From assembly GCF_004793545.1 (NCBI RefSeq), contig NZ_SRYA01000008.1:1-64000 (forward strand): a stretch of 64,000 nucleotides of DNA, given 5' to 3'. Below are positions 42,914 through 51,794 of this stretch, piece after piece. Position 1 is the stretch's first letter. Every line of letters begins with the position of its first letter. The position numbers and the translations under genes are program-made. Source of the DNA: Petralouisia muris (lineage in GTDB: Bacteria > Bacillota > Clostridia > Lachnospirales > Lachnospiraceae). The notes below the pieces were generated by a model. The model did not search any database. It was not told the DNA's origin and was given only the letters and a program-made list of their open reading frames with translations.

Positions 42914-44410
42914 GTGAAAAAATTATCTTATCAAACATTAAAGGAATTAAATTATCAAGGATATCTTTTGGAAGATGCGCCAGAGCGCGTTCTTCAATTC
43001 GGAGAAGGGAATTTCTTAAGGGCGTTTGTGGACTATTTCATTGATGTGATGAACGAAAAAGCAGAGTTTCACGCAAAGGCGGTATTAGTCCAGCCAATCA
43101 GCGGAGGCGATGCAATCCGTGAATTTATCAATGAACAGGAGGGGCTGTATACACTGTTTTTGCGGGGAAGCGAGAAGGGGCAGAAGGTCAGTGAGAAACG
43201 TGTGATTTCCAGTGTCAGCCGATGCCTGAATCCTTACAGCGATTATGATGCATACATGGAATGCGCGAAAAATCCGCAGCTTCGCTTTATTGCCTGCAAC
43301 ACGACCGAAGCGGGCATCCAGTATGATAAGTCCTGCCAGTTTGCGGATCAGCCGGCTTCCAGTTATCCCGGTAAGCTGACTCAGTTCCTCTATGCCAGAT
43401 ATCAGGCGTTTGGGAAGGAAACGGGAAAGGGATTTGTGATTCTTTCCTGTGAATTGATTGATAATAATGGAAAAGAACTGGAAAAATGTGTGCTCCAGTA
43501 TGCACAGCAATGGGAGCTGGGTGAGGAATTTATCAATTGGGTGAAGCGGGAGAATATTTTCTGCTCCACGCTGGTGGATCGTATCGTGACGGGATATCCG
43601 AGAGAGGAAGCAGCCGCAATCTGTGAGGAACTGGGGTATGAGGACAACATCGTTGATACTGGAGAAATCTTCGGTTTCTGGGTTATAGAGGGGCCCCAAA
43701 GCCTGAAAAAGGAGCTGCCTTTTGAGGAGGCCGGACTTCCGGTTTTGATTACAGACGATCACAAGCCTTATAAACAGCGGAAAGTCCGTATTCTGAATGG
43801 CGCGCACACCTCCATGGTGCTGGGGGCGTATCTGGCCGGGCAGGATATTGTCAGAAATTGTATGCAGGATGATGTGATTCGGGAATTTATGAATCGGACG
43901 ATTTATGAAGAAATCATCCCTACATTGACGCTGCCGGAGGAAGAACTGATGGATTTTGCAAAGGCAGTGACCGATCGGTTTAATAATCCTTTTATTGATC
44001 ATGCGCTGCTTGCAATTTCTCTGAATTCCACATCCAAGTGGCGGGCAAGGGTGCTGCCGTCTCTGAAAGGATATGTGGAAAAATATCAGAAGCTTCCGAT
44101 ATGCATTACGGCGTCTCTGGCGTTCTATCTGGCATTTTACAGAGGAAGCCGTCTGGACGACAGCGGATTTTATGGAAACCGGGGAGAGGAAGAATACAGA
44201 ATCAATGATGAGCGGCCTGTACTGGAGTTTTTTCACGGACATCAGAAAGATGATGCTGAAACCCTTGTGAAAGAGGTTCTTTCCAATCAGGAATTCTGGG
44301 GAGAGGATTTGACGAAAATGAACGGGCTGTGTGATGCAGTGGCGCAGAATTTAAAAGTGATTGAGGAACGGGGAGCTTATGAGCTGATGAAACAAAGTCT
44401 GAAAAATTAG
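42914..44410 (+). CDS. uxaB: Tagaturonate reductase
   Basis: A 498-residue mannitol-dehydrogenase-like enzyme that reduces D-tagaturonate to D-altronate with NADH. QFGEGNFLRAFVDYFIDVMNE (residues about 28-48) is the cofactor region and KVRILNGAHTSMV (near residue 293) the catalytic lysine region typical for the family. The start is GTG 42914 with AAGGAGG before it. UxaC, the isomerase for galacturonate and glucuronate, is not present, which argues for a hexonate rather than hexuronate as substrate of the operon. Confidence 0.93.
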   Translation: MKKLSYQTLKELNYQGYLLEDAPERVLQFGEGNFLRAFVDYFIDVMNEKAEFHAKAVLVQPISGGDAIREFINEQEGLYTLFLRGSEKGQKVSEKRVISSVSRCLNPYSDYDAYMECAKNPQLRFIACNTTEAGIQYDKSCQFADQPASSYPGKLTQFLYARYQAFGKETGKGFVILSCELIDNNGKELEKCVLQYAQQWELGEEFINWVKRENIFCSTLVDRIVTGYPREEAAAICEELGYEDNIVDTGEIFGFWVIEGPQSLKKELPFEEAGLPVLITDDHKPYKQRKVRILNGAHTSMVLGAYLAGQDIVRNCMQDDVIREFMNRTIYEEIIPTLTLPEEELMDFAKAVTDRFNNPFIDHALLAISLNSTSKWRARVLPSLKGYVEKYQKLPICITASLAFYLAFYRGSRLDDSGFYGNRGEEEYRINDERPVLEFFHGHQKDDAETLVKEVLSNQEFWGEDLTKMNGLCDAVAQNLKVIEERGAYELMKQSLKN

Positions 44411-44439
44411 AATGGCTAAAAAATAGTCGTTATATGAAA

Positions 44440-44470
44440 GGGGCTGTCATTTCCCGACAGCCCCGTATTT
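44440..44470 (+). terminator. Terminator of the sugar-acid operon
   Basis: GGGGCTGTC (44440-44448) and GACAGCCCC (44456-44464) form a perfect 9-bp stem followed by GTATTTT. Confidence 0.8.
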
Positions 44471-44581
44471 TAAGTTAACAATATTCCTTGACGCCGCATG
44501 ACTCGTAAAGATCCTTTTTATAACCCCGGTCATTTTTGGCTCGCTTTTGTATTCTTCCAGATAAGCCAAAGTTCTGTTCAT
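44447..44581 (-). pseudogene. Small frame, remnant of a Uma2-type nuclease gene
   Basis: A 44-codon frame with a strong TAGGAGG site starts MNRTLAYLEEYKSEP. Shifting the frame by one after codon 15 gives KNDRGYKKDLYESCGVKEYC, which matches the conserved KKELYE..GVKEYW part of Uma2-family (DUF820) restriction-like proteins. It is therefore most likely a deletion remnant with a frameshift and not a functional small protein. Confidence 0.4.
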
Positions 44582-44659
44582 AGATGTCCTCCTAAATTTT
44601 TCGTATAACTTGTCAGGTATCTTAACGTTATAGCATAAGGTTTACAGATTCTCGATCGT

Positions 44660-45988
44660 TTATGCGGCCGCAGCCCGCCGGTAAATTGCCAAAGAGCAGC
44701 CCGCTGTCACAAATTCAGAAAAGCAAAAAGCGTACCATACGCCATCCGCTTTGGCAAACCGGCTGAAGAAAAAGGCTGCAGGTATAATGACCAAAGTATA
44801 CCGAAGCAGTGAGATCAATAGAGCCGGAGTCCCCTTTCCAAGTCCCTCCAAAGCTCCGGAGCTGGTGACGGAAACAGCAGATATAATAAAGCCAAGGCTG
44901 ATGATGTGAAGGGCCCTAACGCCGATCTGTACCGTTTCTGGATTGGAAGTAAACAGCCCAATCAGCTGGCCGGGAATGATCCAGGAAAGTAAAGTTCCAA
45001 TCAGCATAACGCCCATGATTAATTTCAGGGAAATCCGGTAAATTTCCTGCACGCGTCCCTGTTCCCCGGCGCCGTAATTATAGCCCATCAAAGGACGGAT
45101 ACCCTGGATAATTCCATTGGCAGTCAGGTAAATAAAGGTCTGTAATTTGTAATAAACCCCAAGAACCAGTACATAGGTTCCGGAAAAAGCAGAGAGAATG
45201 CCGTTTAATACGGAAATCAGCAGAGAAGGCAGCGCCATGCTCAGTGTGGCGGAAATTCCAATGGAATACATTCTCAAAATCACCTCTTTGTCGGGTTTTG
45301 CAGCGTCTCGTCTGATTTTCACGGGAATTGGCTGAAAAAAGTAAAACAAAAGATAGACAGCCAGGGAAAAGCACTGTCCGATTCCTGTGGCATAGGCGGC
45401 TCCTGCGATGCCCATGGCGGGAAAAGGGCCTATGCCGAAGATCATCAGCGGGTCTAACACAATGTTGACAATAAAACCGCACATCATGCAGAACATGGAA
45501 ACCTGCATCCTTCCCACAGACTGGAAAATTTTCTCAAAAGACAGCCCAAGGGTAATAAATACAGCAAACAGGAAAGCTCTGTTGGCATAGGTGAGAGCAA
45601 GCCGGATTATGGCTTCATCGGAAGAGAACATCCTCAAAAATGCAGGCATTCCGGCAATGGATAAAATGGTAAGCGCAACGCCGTGGAGAAAATTCAAAAG
45701 CGTTCCCTGGGTGGCTGCTTTATCTGCCTGCTTTTGCTTTCCGGCGCCCAGATAAAATGCGGCGCAGGCATTGATTCCGATGGCAAAGCCGATGGCAATG
45801 GCGTTGATTAAGTTCTGAATGGGATAGACAAGGGCCAGTGCGGTCATGGCGTCCTCGCTTAACTTTGCCACAAAGTAGCTGTCTACAATATTGTACAGGG
45901 AATTCACCGCCATGGAAATTACCATGGGAAGCGACATAGACAGCACCAGCGGCAGGATCTTTTTTTCTTTCATAAATGTCTGGTCCAT
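44660..45988 (-). CDS. MATE-family efflux transporter
   Basis: A 442-residue membrane exporter with 12 hydrophobic segments. The N-terminal LVLSMSLPMVISMAVNSLYNIVDSYFV and IQNLINAIAIGFAIGINA match the NorM/DinF-type family, which uses sodium or proton gradients to remove cationic compounds. The start at 45988 is chosen because GGAGG lies at normal distance; the ATG at 46003 contains that site. An 11-bp inverted repeat lies 41-75 nt upstream. Substrate unknown. Confidence 0.92.
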   Translation of the reverse strand: MDQTFMKEKKILPLVLSMSLPMVISMAVNSLYNIVDSYFVAKLSEDAMTALALVYPIQNLINAIAIGFAIGINACAAFYLGAGKQKQADKAATQGTLLNFLHGVALTILSIAGMPAFLRMFSSDEAIIRLALTYANRAFLFAVFITLGLSFEKIFQSVGRMQVSMFCMMCGFIVNIVLDPLMIFGIGPFPAMGIAGAAYATGIGQCFSLAVYLLFYFFQPIPVKIRRDAAKPDKEVILRMYSIGISATLSMALPSLLISVLNGILSAFSGTYVLVLGVYYKLQTFIYLTANGIIQGIRPLMGYNYGAGEQGRVQEIYRISLKLIMGVMLIGTLLSWIIPGQLIGLFTSNPETVQIGVRALHIISLGFIISAVSVTSSGALEGLGKGTPALLISLLRYTLVIIPAAFFFSRFAKADGVWYAFCFSEFVTAGCSLAIYRRAAAA

Positions 45989-46028
45989 AAATTTTTCCTC
46001 CATCGTTAGAATGTACGGATTTTTCTGA

Positions 46029-46063
46029 TGTCATAGAAAATGGTGCAACACCTTTCTATGACA
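46029..46063. promoter_or_regulatory. Inverted repeat upstream of the MATE gene
   Basis: TGTCATAGAAA (46029-46039) and TTTCTATGACA (46053-46063) are exact complements separated by 13 bp. It may be an operator or a leader hairpin for the exporter gene. Confidence 0.5.
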
Positions 46064-46064
46064 T

Positions 46065-46102
46065 AAAAAAAGCCACACAATTGCGTAATGCGATTGTGTG
46101 GC
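46065..46102 (-). terminator. Terminator downstream of the AAA/HNH pair
   Basis: On the minus strand GCCACACAAT (complement of 46093-46102) pairs with ATTGTGTGGC (complement of 46072-46081) and is followed by seven T. It ends the defence-like operon before the MATE gene. Confidence 0.75.
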
Positions 46103-46201
46103 GAAAAAAGATTGCTCTTGAAAAATCCACTCCTCCAGAGGATGTTTCAAACACACTCCAGGGGTTTTATGGTGTTAGTATGGCATATTTTTGGGGAATT
46201 G

Positions 46202-47230
46202 TCAATTCAAAAAAAGTTGGCGGTAAATGTCTTTTTTTAACTTTGTCAGGGGTTCGTCGCTGTCATCTATATAATTAAAGTGGAAGATTACCTTTTCAAA
46301 ATCTTCATATGTTTCGAAGAGCTCTCCGTAATTTTTTTGAAAAATATTATTAAAATATTCTTTCGAAAAATGATTTATATTTTTTCGGATTGTGTCTACT
46401 TCCTTAGTATGGGCGCAGTACAGTTCCGAAAGATGGAACGTTTCTATGGAATTGCCTGTCCGTTTTTGAGCAGCAGGATCTTTTTCCTGGTTTATCGTTA
46501 CCTTAATTTCAGTTTTTGATGTTGGAAAATTGTAGAGTTCCTCCAGTGTATTATTGTTGGTTGAAAAAAAGAGACAGTCGGAATCATCGAAAAGAGGATG
46601 TAAATGCTTATTTTCCTGGTTTATGGTTTTGCCCCCTTTTAGCCTTGAGTTGCAGACAGTGCAGCTGGGCACCAGATTAAAAAAACTCATGGAAAGCAGA
46701 GGGTATTGGGATTTAGGAAAATAGTGATCAATATCTGCCGTTGCTGTGCTCACATCATTTTTATAAAATGATGTGATGTACTGTCGGTTGCAATATGGGC
46801 AAACTCTTACATTGAGCTTGTCAATAAGCATATGCCTGTTCCAGGATATGCCGTTTGTATTTTCTTCCTGAGGGATTCCCTTACTGAAGTTATCATATCC
46901 GATTATTTTTAATAAAATGTTTCGGTATCTGTTTGTATTTGTTGGAAAGAGTGTTTCAGTGGGAATTGCGTATGTATTTAAATCCTTTGTTGTGCATATT
47001 TGAACAATATTTTCCAGAAACAGATTTTTTTGGTTTGCGGTATGGAATTTAGATAAATGTTCGTTTGTTGCAGACGCTATTTCCTCAAGTTCTTGTGGCG
47101 TTACCCGTTGTTTATCTACAGGCTTTCCCACCATCTTTTCCCAGTTATCGGGAACTGTTTCTTTTATGTAATTGGCATGATGTTTCAGTAATTCTGTTAA
47201 GTTGCCTGGAGCAAGATTAATATTAATCAT
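46202..47230 (-). CDS. HNH endonuclease, PtuB-like partner
   Basis: A 342-residue protein with a zinc-type HNH centre: CPYCNRQY (residues about 142-149), ADIDHYFPKSQYPLLS (about 164-179) and NLVPSCTVCNSRLKGG (about 183-198). The DH of the first motif and the N of VCNSR form the ββα-metal active site for DNA cutting. The N- and C-terminal helical parts match no family I can name. Its start overlaps the ATPase gene by 8 nt. An ATPase followed by an HNH protein is the layout of Septu (PtuA-PtuB) and of the effector pair of some retrons; no reverse transcriptase is seen here. The gene is AT-rich compared with its neighbours. Confidence 0.75.
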   Translation of the reverse strand: MININLAPGNLTELLKHHANYIKETVPDNWEKMVGKPVDKQRVTPQELEEIASATNEHLSKFHTANQKNLFLENIVQICTTKDLNTYAIPTETLFPTNTNRYRNILLKIIGYDNFSKGIPQEENTNGISWNRHMLIDKLNVRVCPYCNRQYITSFYKNDVSTATADIDHYFPKSQYPLLSMSFFNLVPSCTVCNSRLKGGKTINQENKHLHPLFDDSDCLFFSTNNNTLEELYNFPTSKTEIKVTINQEKDPAAQKRTGNSIETFHLSELYCAHTKEVDTIRKNINHFSKEYFNNIFQKNYGELFETYEDFEKVIFHFNYIDDSDEPLTKLKKDIYRQLFLN

Positions 47231-49199
47231 TGTTTTCTTTCACCTGCCTTTCCAGATTTTTGAGATGATTTAAAACCTCTTCTCTTTTTTCTGCGTCTAA
47301 TGCGTTAATTCGTTCATCCAAAGTAGTATGTTTATTCTGGCGTTTTAAAAGCTGGAATTTTTGGCGTAATTGCTTTCGGATGACGTCCTGCCCGATATTA
47401 TCAATAATAAAGAGCAGTTTCTGTTCTTCTGCCAGATCATTTTGTTTTAATGATGCAATTGTCTCTGAAATTTGTTTTTTTGCAAACTCACCAATATCCC
47501 CTTCATCCATAAAGAAGGAATTATAGTAAAGCTGGGAAATGTCCGCGCCAAAGGTTTTTGTTTCTGCAGGCTGTGCCTGAAATTTATCGAATTTTAAAAT
47601 ATTGTCTTTACAGATATCGGACAATATAATCGGAGAGTGAGAAGTAATTACTACTTGAAATGTAAACAATTCATAGTATTGCAATTGTTCAAATAGCATA
47701 TTTACGATATACTGCTGCCATTTGGGATGCAGGTAGCAGTCTAATTCGTCAAAAATAAGCAGCACGTTCCTGGACGGTTCGTTTGGTTTTAAATTCTGCA
47801 TGGCATCATGCAGGTAAGCGAATAAATTTGCCATGGACATTTCTCCGGAGGATGTGGGTTTCCATCGGAAAATAAGGTTCCGTTTGACGAAGGATGTTTC
47901 TTTTGTTAATTCGCCGTGATACCAGTTTAGAAGCTTTTCTTCCTTAAAAGAGTGGTTTCCGATGTCCGCTGTTATTTTTTCCTGTTCGGCGCAGGTTTCC
48001 TGATACAGTAAAAAATTAATAAAATCAATTATTTGTGTTGCCCAGCCGCTTGTTTTTAGTTCACTTTCAGATAGAAAAGTGTTGATTTCGTTTAAAATGT
48101 CACTATCTATTTCAGATATATTGTTGGACAAAAGAGCGTCTATTTTTTGTTCTATTGGTTTGTCTGATCTATAGACTACCCCATATACTTCCAACAGCAT
48201 ATTAAAATATAATTGGATAAAAATATTTTGAGGAAGGTTCACTTTGAAAAAAGTATAAATTGTCTTCAGGTGGATTAAAAGCTGGGCTGCTGGTTCTAAA
48301 CGTTCAAAGGAGTCGTTAAATTTTCCCTCTGTTAAGTATGGGTTAACTTCGTTGATGGTTCCAAAGTCTATCACATCCAGCCTAAATTCCTGATAAACAT
48401 TCAGTTCGTTTTTTATTTTGTCAGGAATGCTGTAGTAACTTTCTAAAAAGAGGGAGGCTTGTTTGTTCAAATAGGCGAAAGTCAGGGAATTCATTTGGCT
48501 TTCTGCGTATTTTTGGATGATGTTTATATATATTCTTTCATTAAAACGATAGCCGTATAATTTTTTAGTCTGTTCTTCCAATTCGTGTTTTAACAGGAAA
48601 GCAGGGGAATAAGACTGTTGGAATCTTTTTCTGCCGTCTCCTAAATCTAATCTATGGTATGTTTCAAAAAATTCACTGGGATTAAACACATTTGTTAAAT
48701 AGATTCCTGATGTAACAGCGGAAGACAATTCCTGCAGAGTTTCTTCTGACTGAAATATTTTAGCCTCAATTTTGTCGGCGTTTATTTTTTGAATAGAGAC
48801 ATCGTTTGGACAAATGGAGATAGTTTCTTTTTCATCGTCATAAAGGATATACAAAGCCCTGTGATCCCAGTTTGATTGCATATGTAAGGATTGTAAAAAT
48901 TCCGGATGATTCAAGCTGTCGTTGGATAATACGCCGTCCGGCAAATATTCCAATAACATTCTTGATACAGTAGTTTTCCCGCTTCCGTTTTTGCCAACGA
49001 AAGCAATGACAGAGGAAATATTGGAACCATAGAAATGTTTCAGTGAATTGCTCCTGTTGTCTGTAATGCTGATTTCCAGATTTGGTTCCGATGCAGGCAA
49101 AACGGTAACAGTGACAAAGAATTCTGGTGAAAGCTGGTATCCTTGCTGAATGACGATGTTTCGGTAATTGTTTACCCATATATAAATTAATTTTTTCAT
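47223..49199 (-). CDS. AAA-family ATPase, PtuA-like (Septu-type)
   Basis: A 658-residue SMC/OLD-like ATPase. Walker A is GKNGSGKTT at residues 69-77; Walker B is LLIFDELDCYLHP with D484 and E485; the H-loop region SHSPIILSD follows at about 520-530. The ABC-type signature lies near SSGEMSMANLFAYL. Between the Walker motifs is a long helical region. No TOPRIM block is visible at the C-terminus, which separates it from OLD nucleases. GTGAGG precedes the ATG. It is the first gene of a two-gene operon with the HNH protein, and together they probably act as an anti-phage system in which ATPase state controls the nuclease. Confidence 0.8.
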   Translation of the reverse strand: MKKLIYIWVNNYRNIVIQQGYQLSPEFFVTVTVLPASEPNLEISITDNRSNSLKHFYGSNISSVIAFVGKNGSGKTTVSRMLLEYLPDGVLSNDSLNHPEFLQSLHMQSNWDHRALYILYDDEKETISICPNDVSIQKINADKIEAKIFQSEETLQELSSAVTSGIYLTNVFNPSEFFETYHRLDLGDGRKRFQQSYSPAFLLKHELEEQTKKLYGYRFNERIYINIIQKYAESQMNSLTFAYLNKQASLFLESYYSIPDKIKNELNVYQEFRLDVIDFGTINEVNPYLTEGKFNDSFERLEPAAQLLIHLKTIYTFFKVNLPQNIFIQLYFNMLLEVYGVVYRSDKPIEQKIDALLSNNISEIDSDILNEINTFLSESELKTSGWATQIIDFINFLLYQETCAEQEKITADIGNHSFKEEKLLNWYHGELTKETSFVKRNLIFRWKPTSSGEMSMANLFAYLHDAMQNLKPNEPSRNVLLIFDELDCYLHPKWQQYIVNMLFEQLQYYELFTFQVVITSHSPIILSDICKDNILKFDKFQAQPAETKTFGADISQLYYNSFFMDEGDIGEFAKKQISETIASLKQNDLAEEQKLLFIIDNIGQDVIRKQLRQKFQLLKRQNKHTTLDERINALDAEKREEVLNHLKNLERQVKENND

Positions 49200-49425
49200 T
49201 TTTACCTCACTTAAAAATAAGGAAACGCCTGAAATTTATCCGAATTTTTAGTATTTAAAAGATTGGAAAGTATCAAAATTATTTTACATTATCTGTATCA
49301 ATATGTCCAGATGGATCTGCTGTTGTGATTTTCTGAAAGAATGATTATTCTCGTGGAAAATCTTGTGCTCTAAAGCGCGGAATTCCGCGGGATATTTTTA
49401 TTTGCAGCAGCTGGTTCAATCAGAA

Positions 49426-49665
49426 AAACTGGTGTCATTTTTCACAAAATTGGTATCTGAAAAAGAACCAGTTTGTTGATTTATAGAACCAAATTAACAA
49501 TAAATATACCGAAAAAGAAAAGGAAATACTAGAAAATACCATGGCTTTGTGCATATTTACCAATGAATTTTCATGTGGTATAGTAATTCCAAAAATTGGT
49601 ATTGCAAAATTAAAATATTGTGGTACAATAAAATCAACAAGTGGATTACTTAAAGAACCAAATAA
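49426..49665 (+). promoter_or_regulatory. Repeated ACCAGTTT/ACCAAAT sites before the PTS operon
   Basis: In the 487-bp gap between the ATPase gene and the PTS operon, AAACTGGT (49426-49433) and ACCAGTTT (49467-49474) form an inverted pair, and AGAACCAAAT-type boxes occur near 49485 and 49655. AATTGGTAT occurs near 49448 and 49595. Similar AAATCTGGTATA boxes lie before the first HutC regulator, so these are likely sites for those regulators. The first 190 bp of the gap show nothing clear. Confidence 0.5.
49602..49629 (+). promoter_or_regulatory. Promoter of the SIS/PTS operon
   Basis: TTGCAA (49602-49607) and TACAAT (49624-49629) are 16 bp apart with TGG before the -10. A TTGGTAT box overlaps the -35. 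Confidence 0.6.
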
Positions 49666-49686
49666 AAAGAGAAGGGAGGAATGACG

Positions 49687-50805
49687 ATGGAAAAGGACAT
49701 GAGATATTATGTGGAAATTTCCGGATGGAGAATGGAACAGAACCTGGAACGGCGAAATGAGCTTCTATCGGAACTTACCGAATTGTATCGGAAGAGCGAA
49801 AGGAAAGATCTTTGCATCATTGCTTCTGGTTCTTCCCTGAACGGGGCAATGGCTGCAGAGAATTTTCTAAGAAAATATTCTGGCTGCAGGGTGCTGCTGA
49901 TAAGCCCCACAGAGTATCTGGATTACCGGAGGGAAGAGGCAAAAGAATATTTCTGCATAGCAATTTCCCAAAGCGGCTGCAGCACCAATACGATTCAGGC
50001 GGTAAAAGGAATGCGGGAGGATGGGACTTTGGCAATTGTGCTGACGGGTAACCTGGAAGCGGAATTGCAGAAAGATGCAGATTATTTCATTGAGTACGGC
50101 GTGGGGAATGAGACCGTTGAATATGTGACCCTTGGATTTTCCACCTTGACGGAATATCTGATGCTGTTTGCTTTAGAAGTGGGAAAGGCAAATGGAAAAC
50201 TAAAGGATGGGGCATATCAAAAGCTTTTGGAGGAGATCAGGATAAGCTGCCGGGCAAACAGTGAAATGTACCGTCAGGCAGAATTGTTTACCAGAAAATA
50301 TTACCGGGAATTTCTGGAAATGGAAAAGGCCATAATCATCAGTGACGGCGCAGGCATGGGAGCGGCAAGGGAAGCGGCGCTGAAATTCGGTGAGACTCTT
50401 AAGATTCCTGCATTATATTATGAAAGTGAAGAGTACATCCATGGGCCGAATATGCAGCTTACCCCGGAATATGCAGTGTTTTTTATTGACGCCAATGAAA
50501 AGCATAACCGGATGCAGGAAATTTTTGCAGCAACCGGACTGGTGACGGACAAAATTTATATGGTCACCAACAAAAAGACGGAATTTTCAGAGCGGGTATG
50601 CAGCGTGGAGATTCCGGTAAGAAATGAAGTGACGCCTTTGTTTACTGTTGTGCTGTTTCAATATATTGCAGCAGTGGTGACAATGGAAAAGAACCAGTTC
50701 AAATGCCATCCGCTGTTTGAGAAGTTTGAAGAAAAAATACATTGCAAAACAGAAAATTATATGAAAAGAAATAGAAAGGAGAGCAAAAGATGCGCAGATA
50801 TGTAG
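49687..50805 (+). CDS. SIS-domain protein, probable sugar-amine phosphate deglycase
   Basis: A 372-residue protein with two SIS domains like GlmS/AgaS: IASGSSLNGAMAAENFLRKY and AISQSGCSTNTIQAVKGMR in the first, ISDGAGMGAAREAALKFGETL and IHGPNMQLTPEYAVFFIDA in the second. SIS domains bind phosphosugars. ATG 49687 is preferred over 49681 for distance from GGGAGG. It is the first gene of a mannose-family PTS operon that also has a FrlB-like SIS gene, a pairing seen in Salmonella gfr (GfrE and GfrF). The role of opening an imported sugar-lysine phosphate is inferred. Confidence 0.75.
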   Translation: MEKDMRYYVEISGWRMEQNLERRNELLSELTELYRKSERKDLCIIASGSSLNGAMAAENFLRKYSGCRVLLISPTEYLDYRREEAKEYFCIAISQSGCSTNTIQAVKGMREDGTLAIVLTGNLEAELQKDADYFIEYGVGNETVEYVTLGFSTLTEYLMLFALEVGKANGKLKDGAYQKLLEEIRISCRANSEMYRQAELFTRKYYREFLEMEKAIIISDGAGMGAAREAALKFGETLKIPALYYESEEYIHGPNMQLTPEYAVFFIDANEKHNRMQEIFAATGLVTDKIYMVTNKKTEFSERVCSVEIPVRNEVTPLFTVVLFQYIAAVVTMEKNQFKCHPLFEKFEEKIHCKTENYMKRNRKESKRCADM

Positions 50806-51203
50806 TGGCAACCCATGGGAGAATGGCAGAAGGAATCCGCTCCACTGCCGAGTTGATTGCAGGGCCTCAGGAGAATTTTATCTGTATCAATGCCTATACA
50901 GATGAATGCCAGGACCCTATGCCGGAATTTCAGAAAATCCTGAAGGAATTTCCGGAGGATGAAATCGTGATTATGACGGATTTGATGAGCGGCAGCGTCA
51001 ACAACAACGCAGTGATGCTGACAAGGGATCAACGGGTGCATGTGATCACAGGAATTTCTCTGGTTCTGGTGATTGGAATGCTGCTGTCAGACCCGGCGGC
51101 AGATACAAAAACGGTGATTGAAGAGGCGCTGCAGGAGGCAAGAGCGGGTATGGTTTCTTGTGAAAATCCAGGGGAAGAAGAGCTGGAGGACGAAGAATTT
51201 TAG
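50790..51203 (+). CDS. PTS mannose-family EIIA component
   Basis: A 137-residue phosphocarrier. H9 in VATHGRMAEGIRST is the site phosphorylated by HPr, and TDLMSGSVNNNAV near residue 68 is a conserved block of the ManX/AgaF-type domain. It overlaps the SIS gene by 16 nt and is followed by separate IIB, IIC and IID genes, the usual mannose-family order. Confidence 0.9.
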   Translation: MRRYVVATHGRMAEGIRSTAELIAGPQENFICINAYTDECQDPMPEFQKILKEFPEDEIVIMTDLMSGSVNNNAVMLTRDQRVHVITGISLVLVIGMLLSDPAADTKTVIEEALQEARAGMVSCENPGEEELEDEEF

Positions 51204-51285
51204 CCAGAAAATAGTTAAAACAAATGGAAGTAAAAGGGGTGGGGAAGCGTTATGGAATTGTGTATTGGAAAAGGAGGACGAAGGA

Positions 51286-51753
51286 ATGATTAAAGCGACA
51301 CGTGTTGATTATCGGCTTTTGCATGGACAGGTGGCAGTTTCCTGGACGGCGGCGCTTGGCGCAGACTGCCTGCTGCTGGTCAGCGATACAGTAAAGAATG
51401 ATCCCCTGCGGATGAATGCTTTGAAGCTTGCAAAGCCGGCCGGAGTGAAGGTGGTTATCAAAAACACAAAAGAGGCGGTGGAGGCTTTGCAGAGCGGGGT
51501 GACAGAGAAATATAAGCTGTTTATTATCTGTGAAAATCTGGAGATTGCCAGAGAAATTATGGAGGCTTCCGGGGAAAAAGAACTGAACATCGGCAATACC
51601 CCATACCGGGAAGGAACGAAGCAGTACGGAAAAAGTGCGCACCTGCTTCCGGCGGAAGAGGAACTGGTGAAGGAATTGCTGGGAAAAGGATGGGATGTAT
51701 TTATCCAGATGGTTCCTGCAGAGAAAAAGATTAAGTGTGAAGGGCTGTTTTAG
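51286..51753 (+). CDS. PTS mannose-family EIIB component
   Basis: A 155-residue protein that takes the phosphate from IIA on H14 (DYRLLHGQVAVSW) and gives it to the incoming sugar. The later blocks LALKLAKPAGVKVV-like and NIGNTPYREGTKQYGKSAHL match the sorbose/mannose group. ATG 51286 is chosen for the AAGGAGG upstream; the frame from 51118 overlaps the IIA gene without support. Confidence 0.92.
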   Translation: MIKATRVDYRLLHGQVAVSWTAALGADCLLLVSDTVKNDPLRMNALKLAKPAGVKVVIKNTKEAVEALQSGVTEKYKLFIICENLEIAREIMEASGEKELNIGNTPYREGTKQYGKSAHLLPAEEELVKELLGKGWDVFIQMVPAEKKIKCEGLF

Positions 51754-51794
51754 GGCGACCTCGCAAAAAGCGTGGACAATAAGGAGGAAAAGGA

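Noticed and set aside
43085-44242. 385-codon minus-strand frame opposite uxaB
   Set aside because: Shadow of a clearly coding gene with full family motifs; no start signal or domain.
46202-49686. A retron reverse transcriptase accompanying the AAA/HNH pair
   Set aside because: No RT motif or msr/msd-like structure was found around the pair, so a retron was not called.
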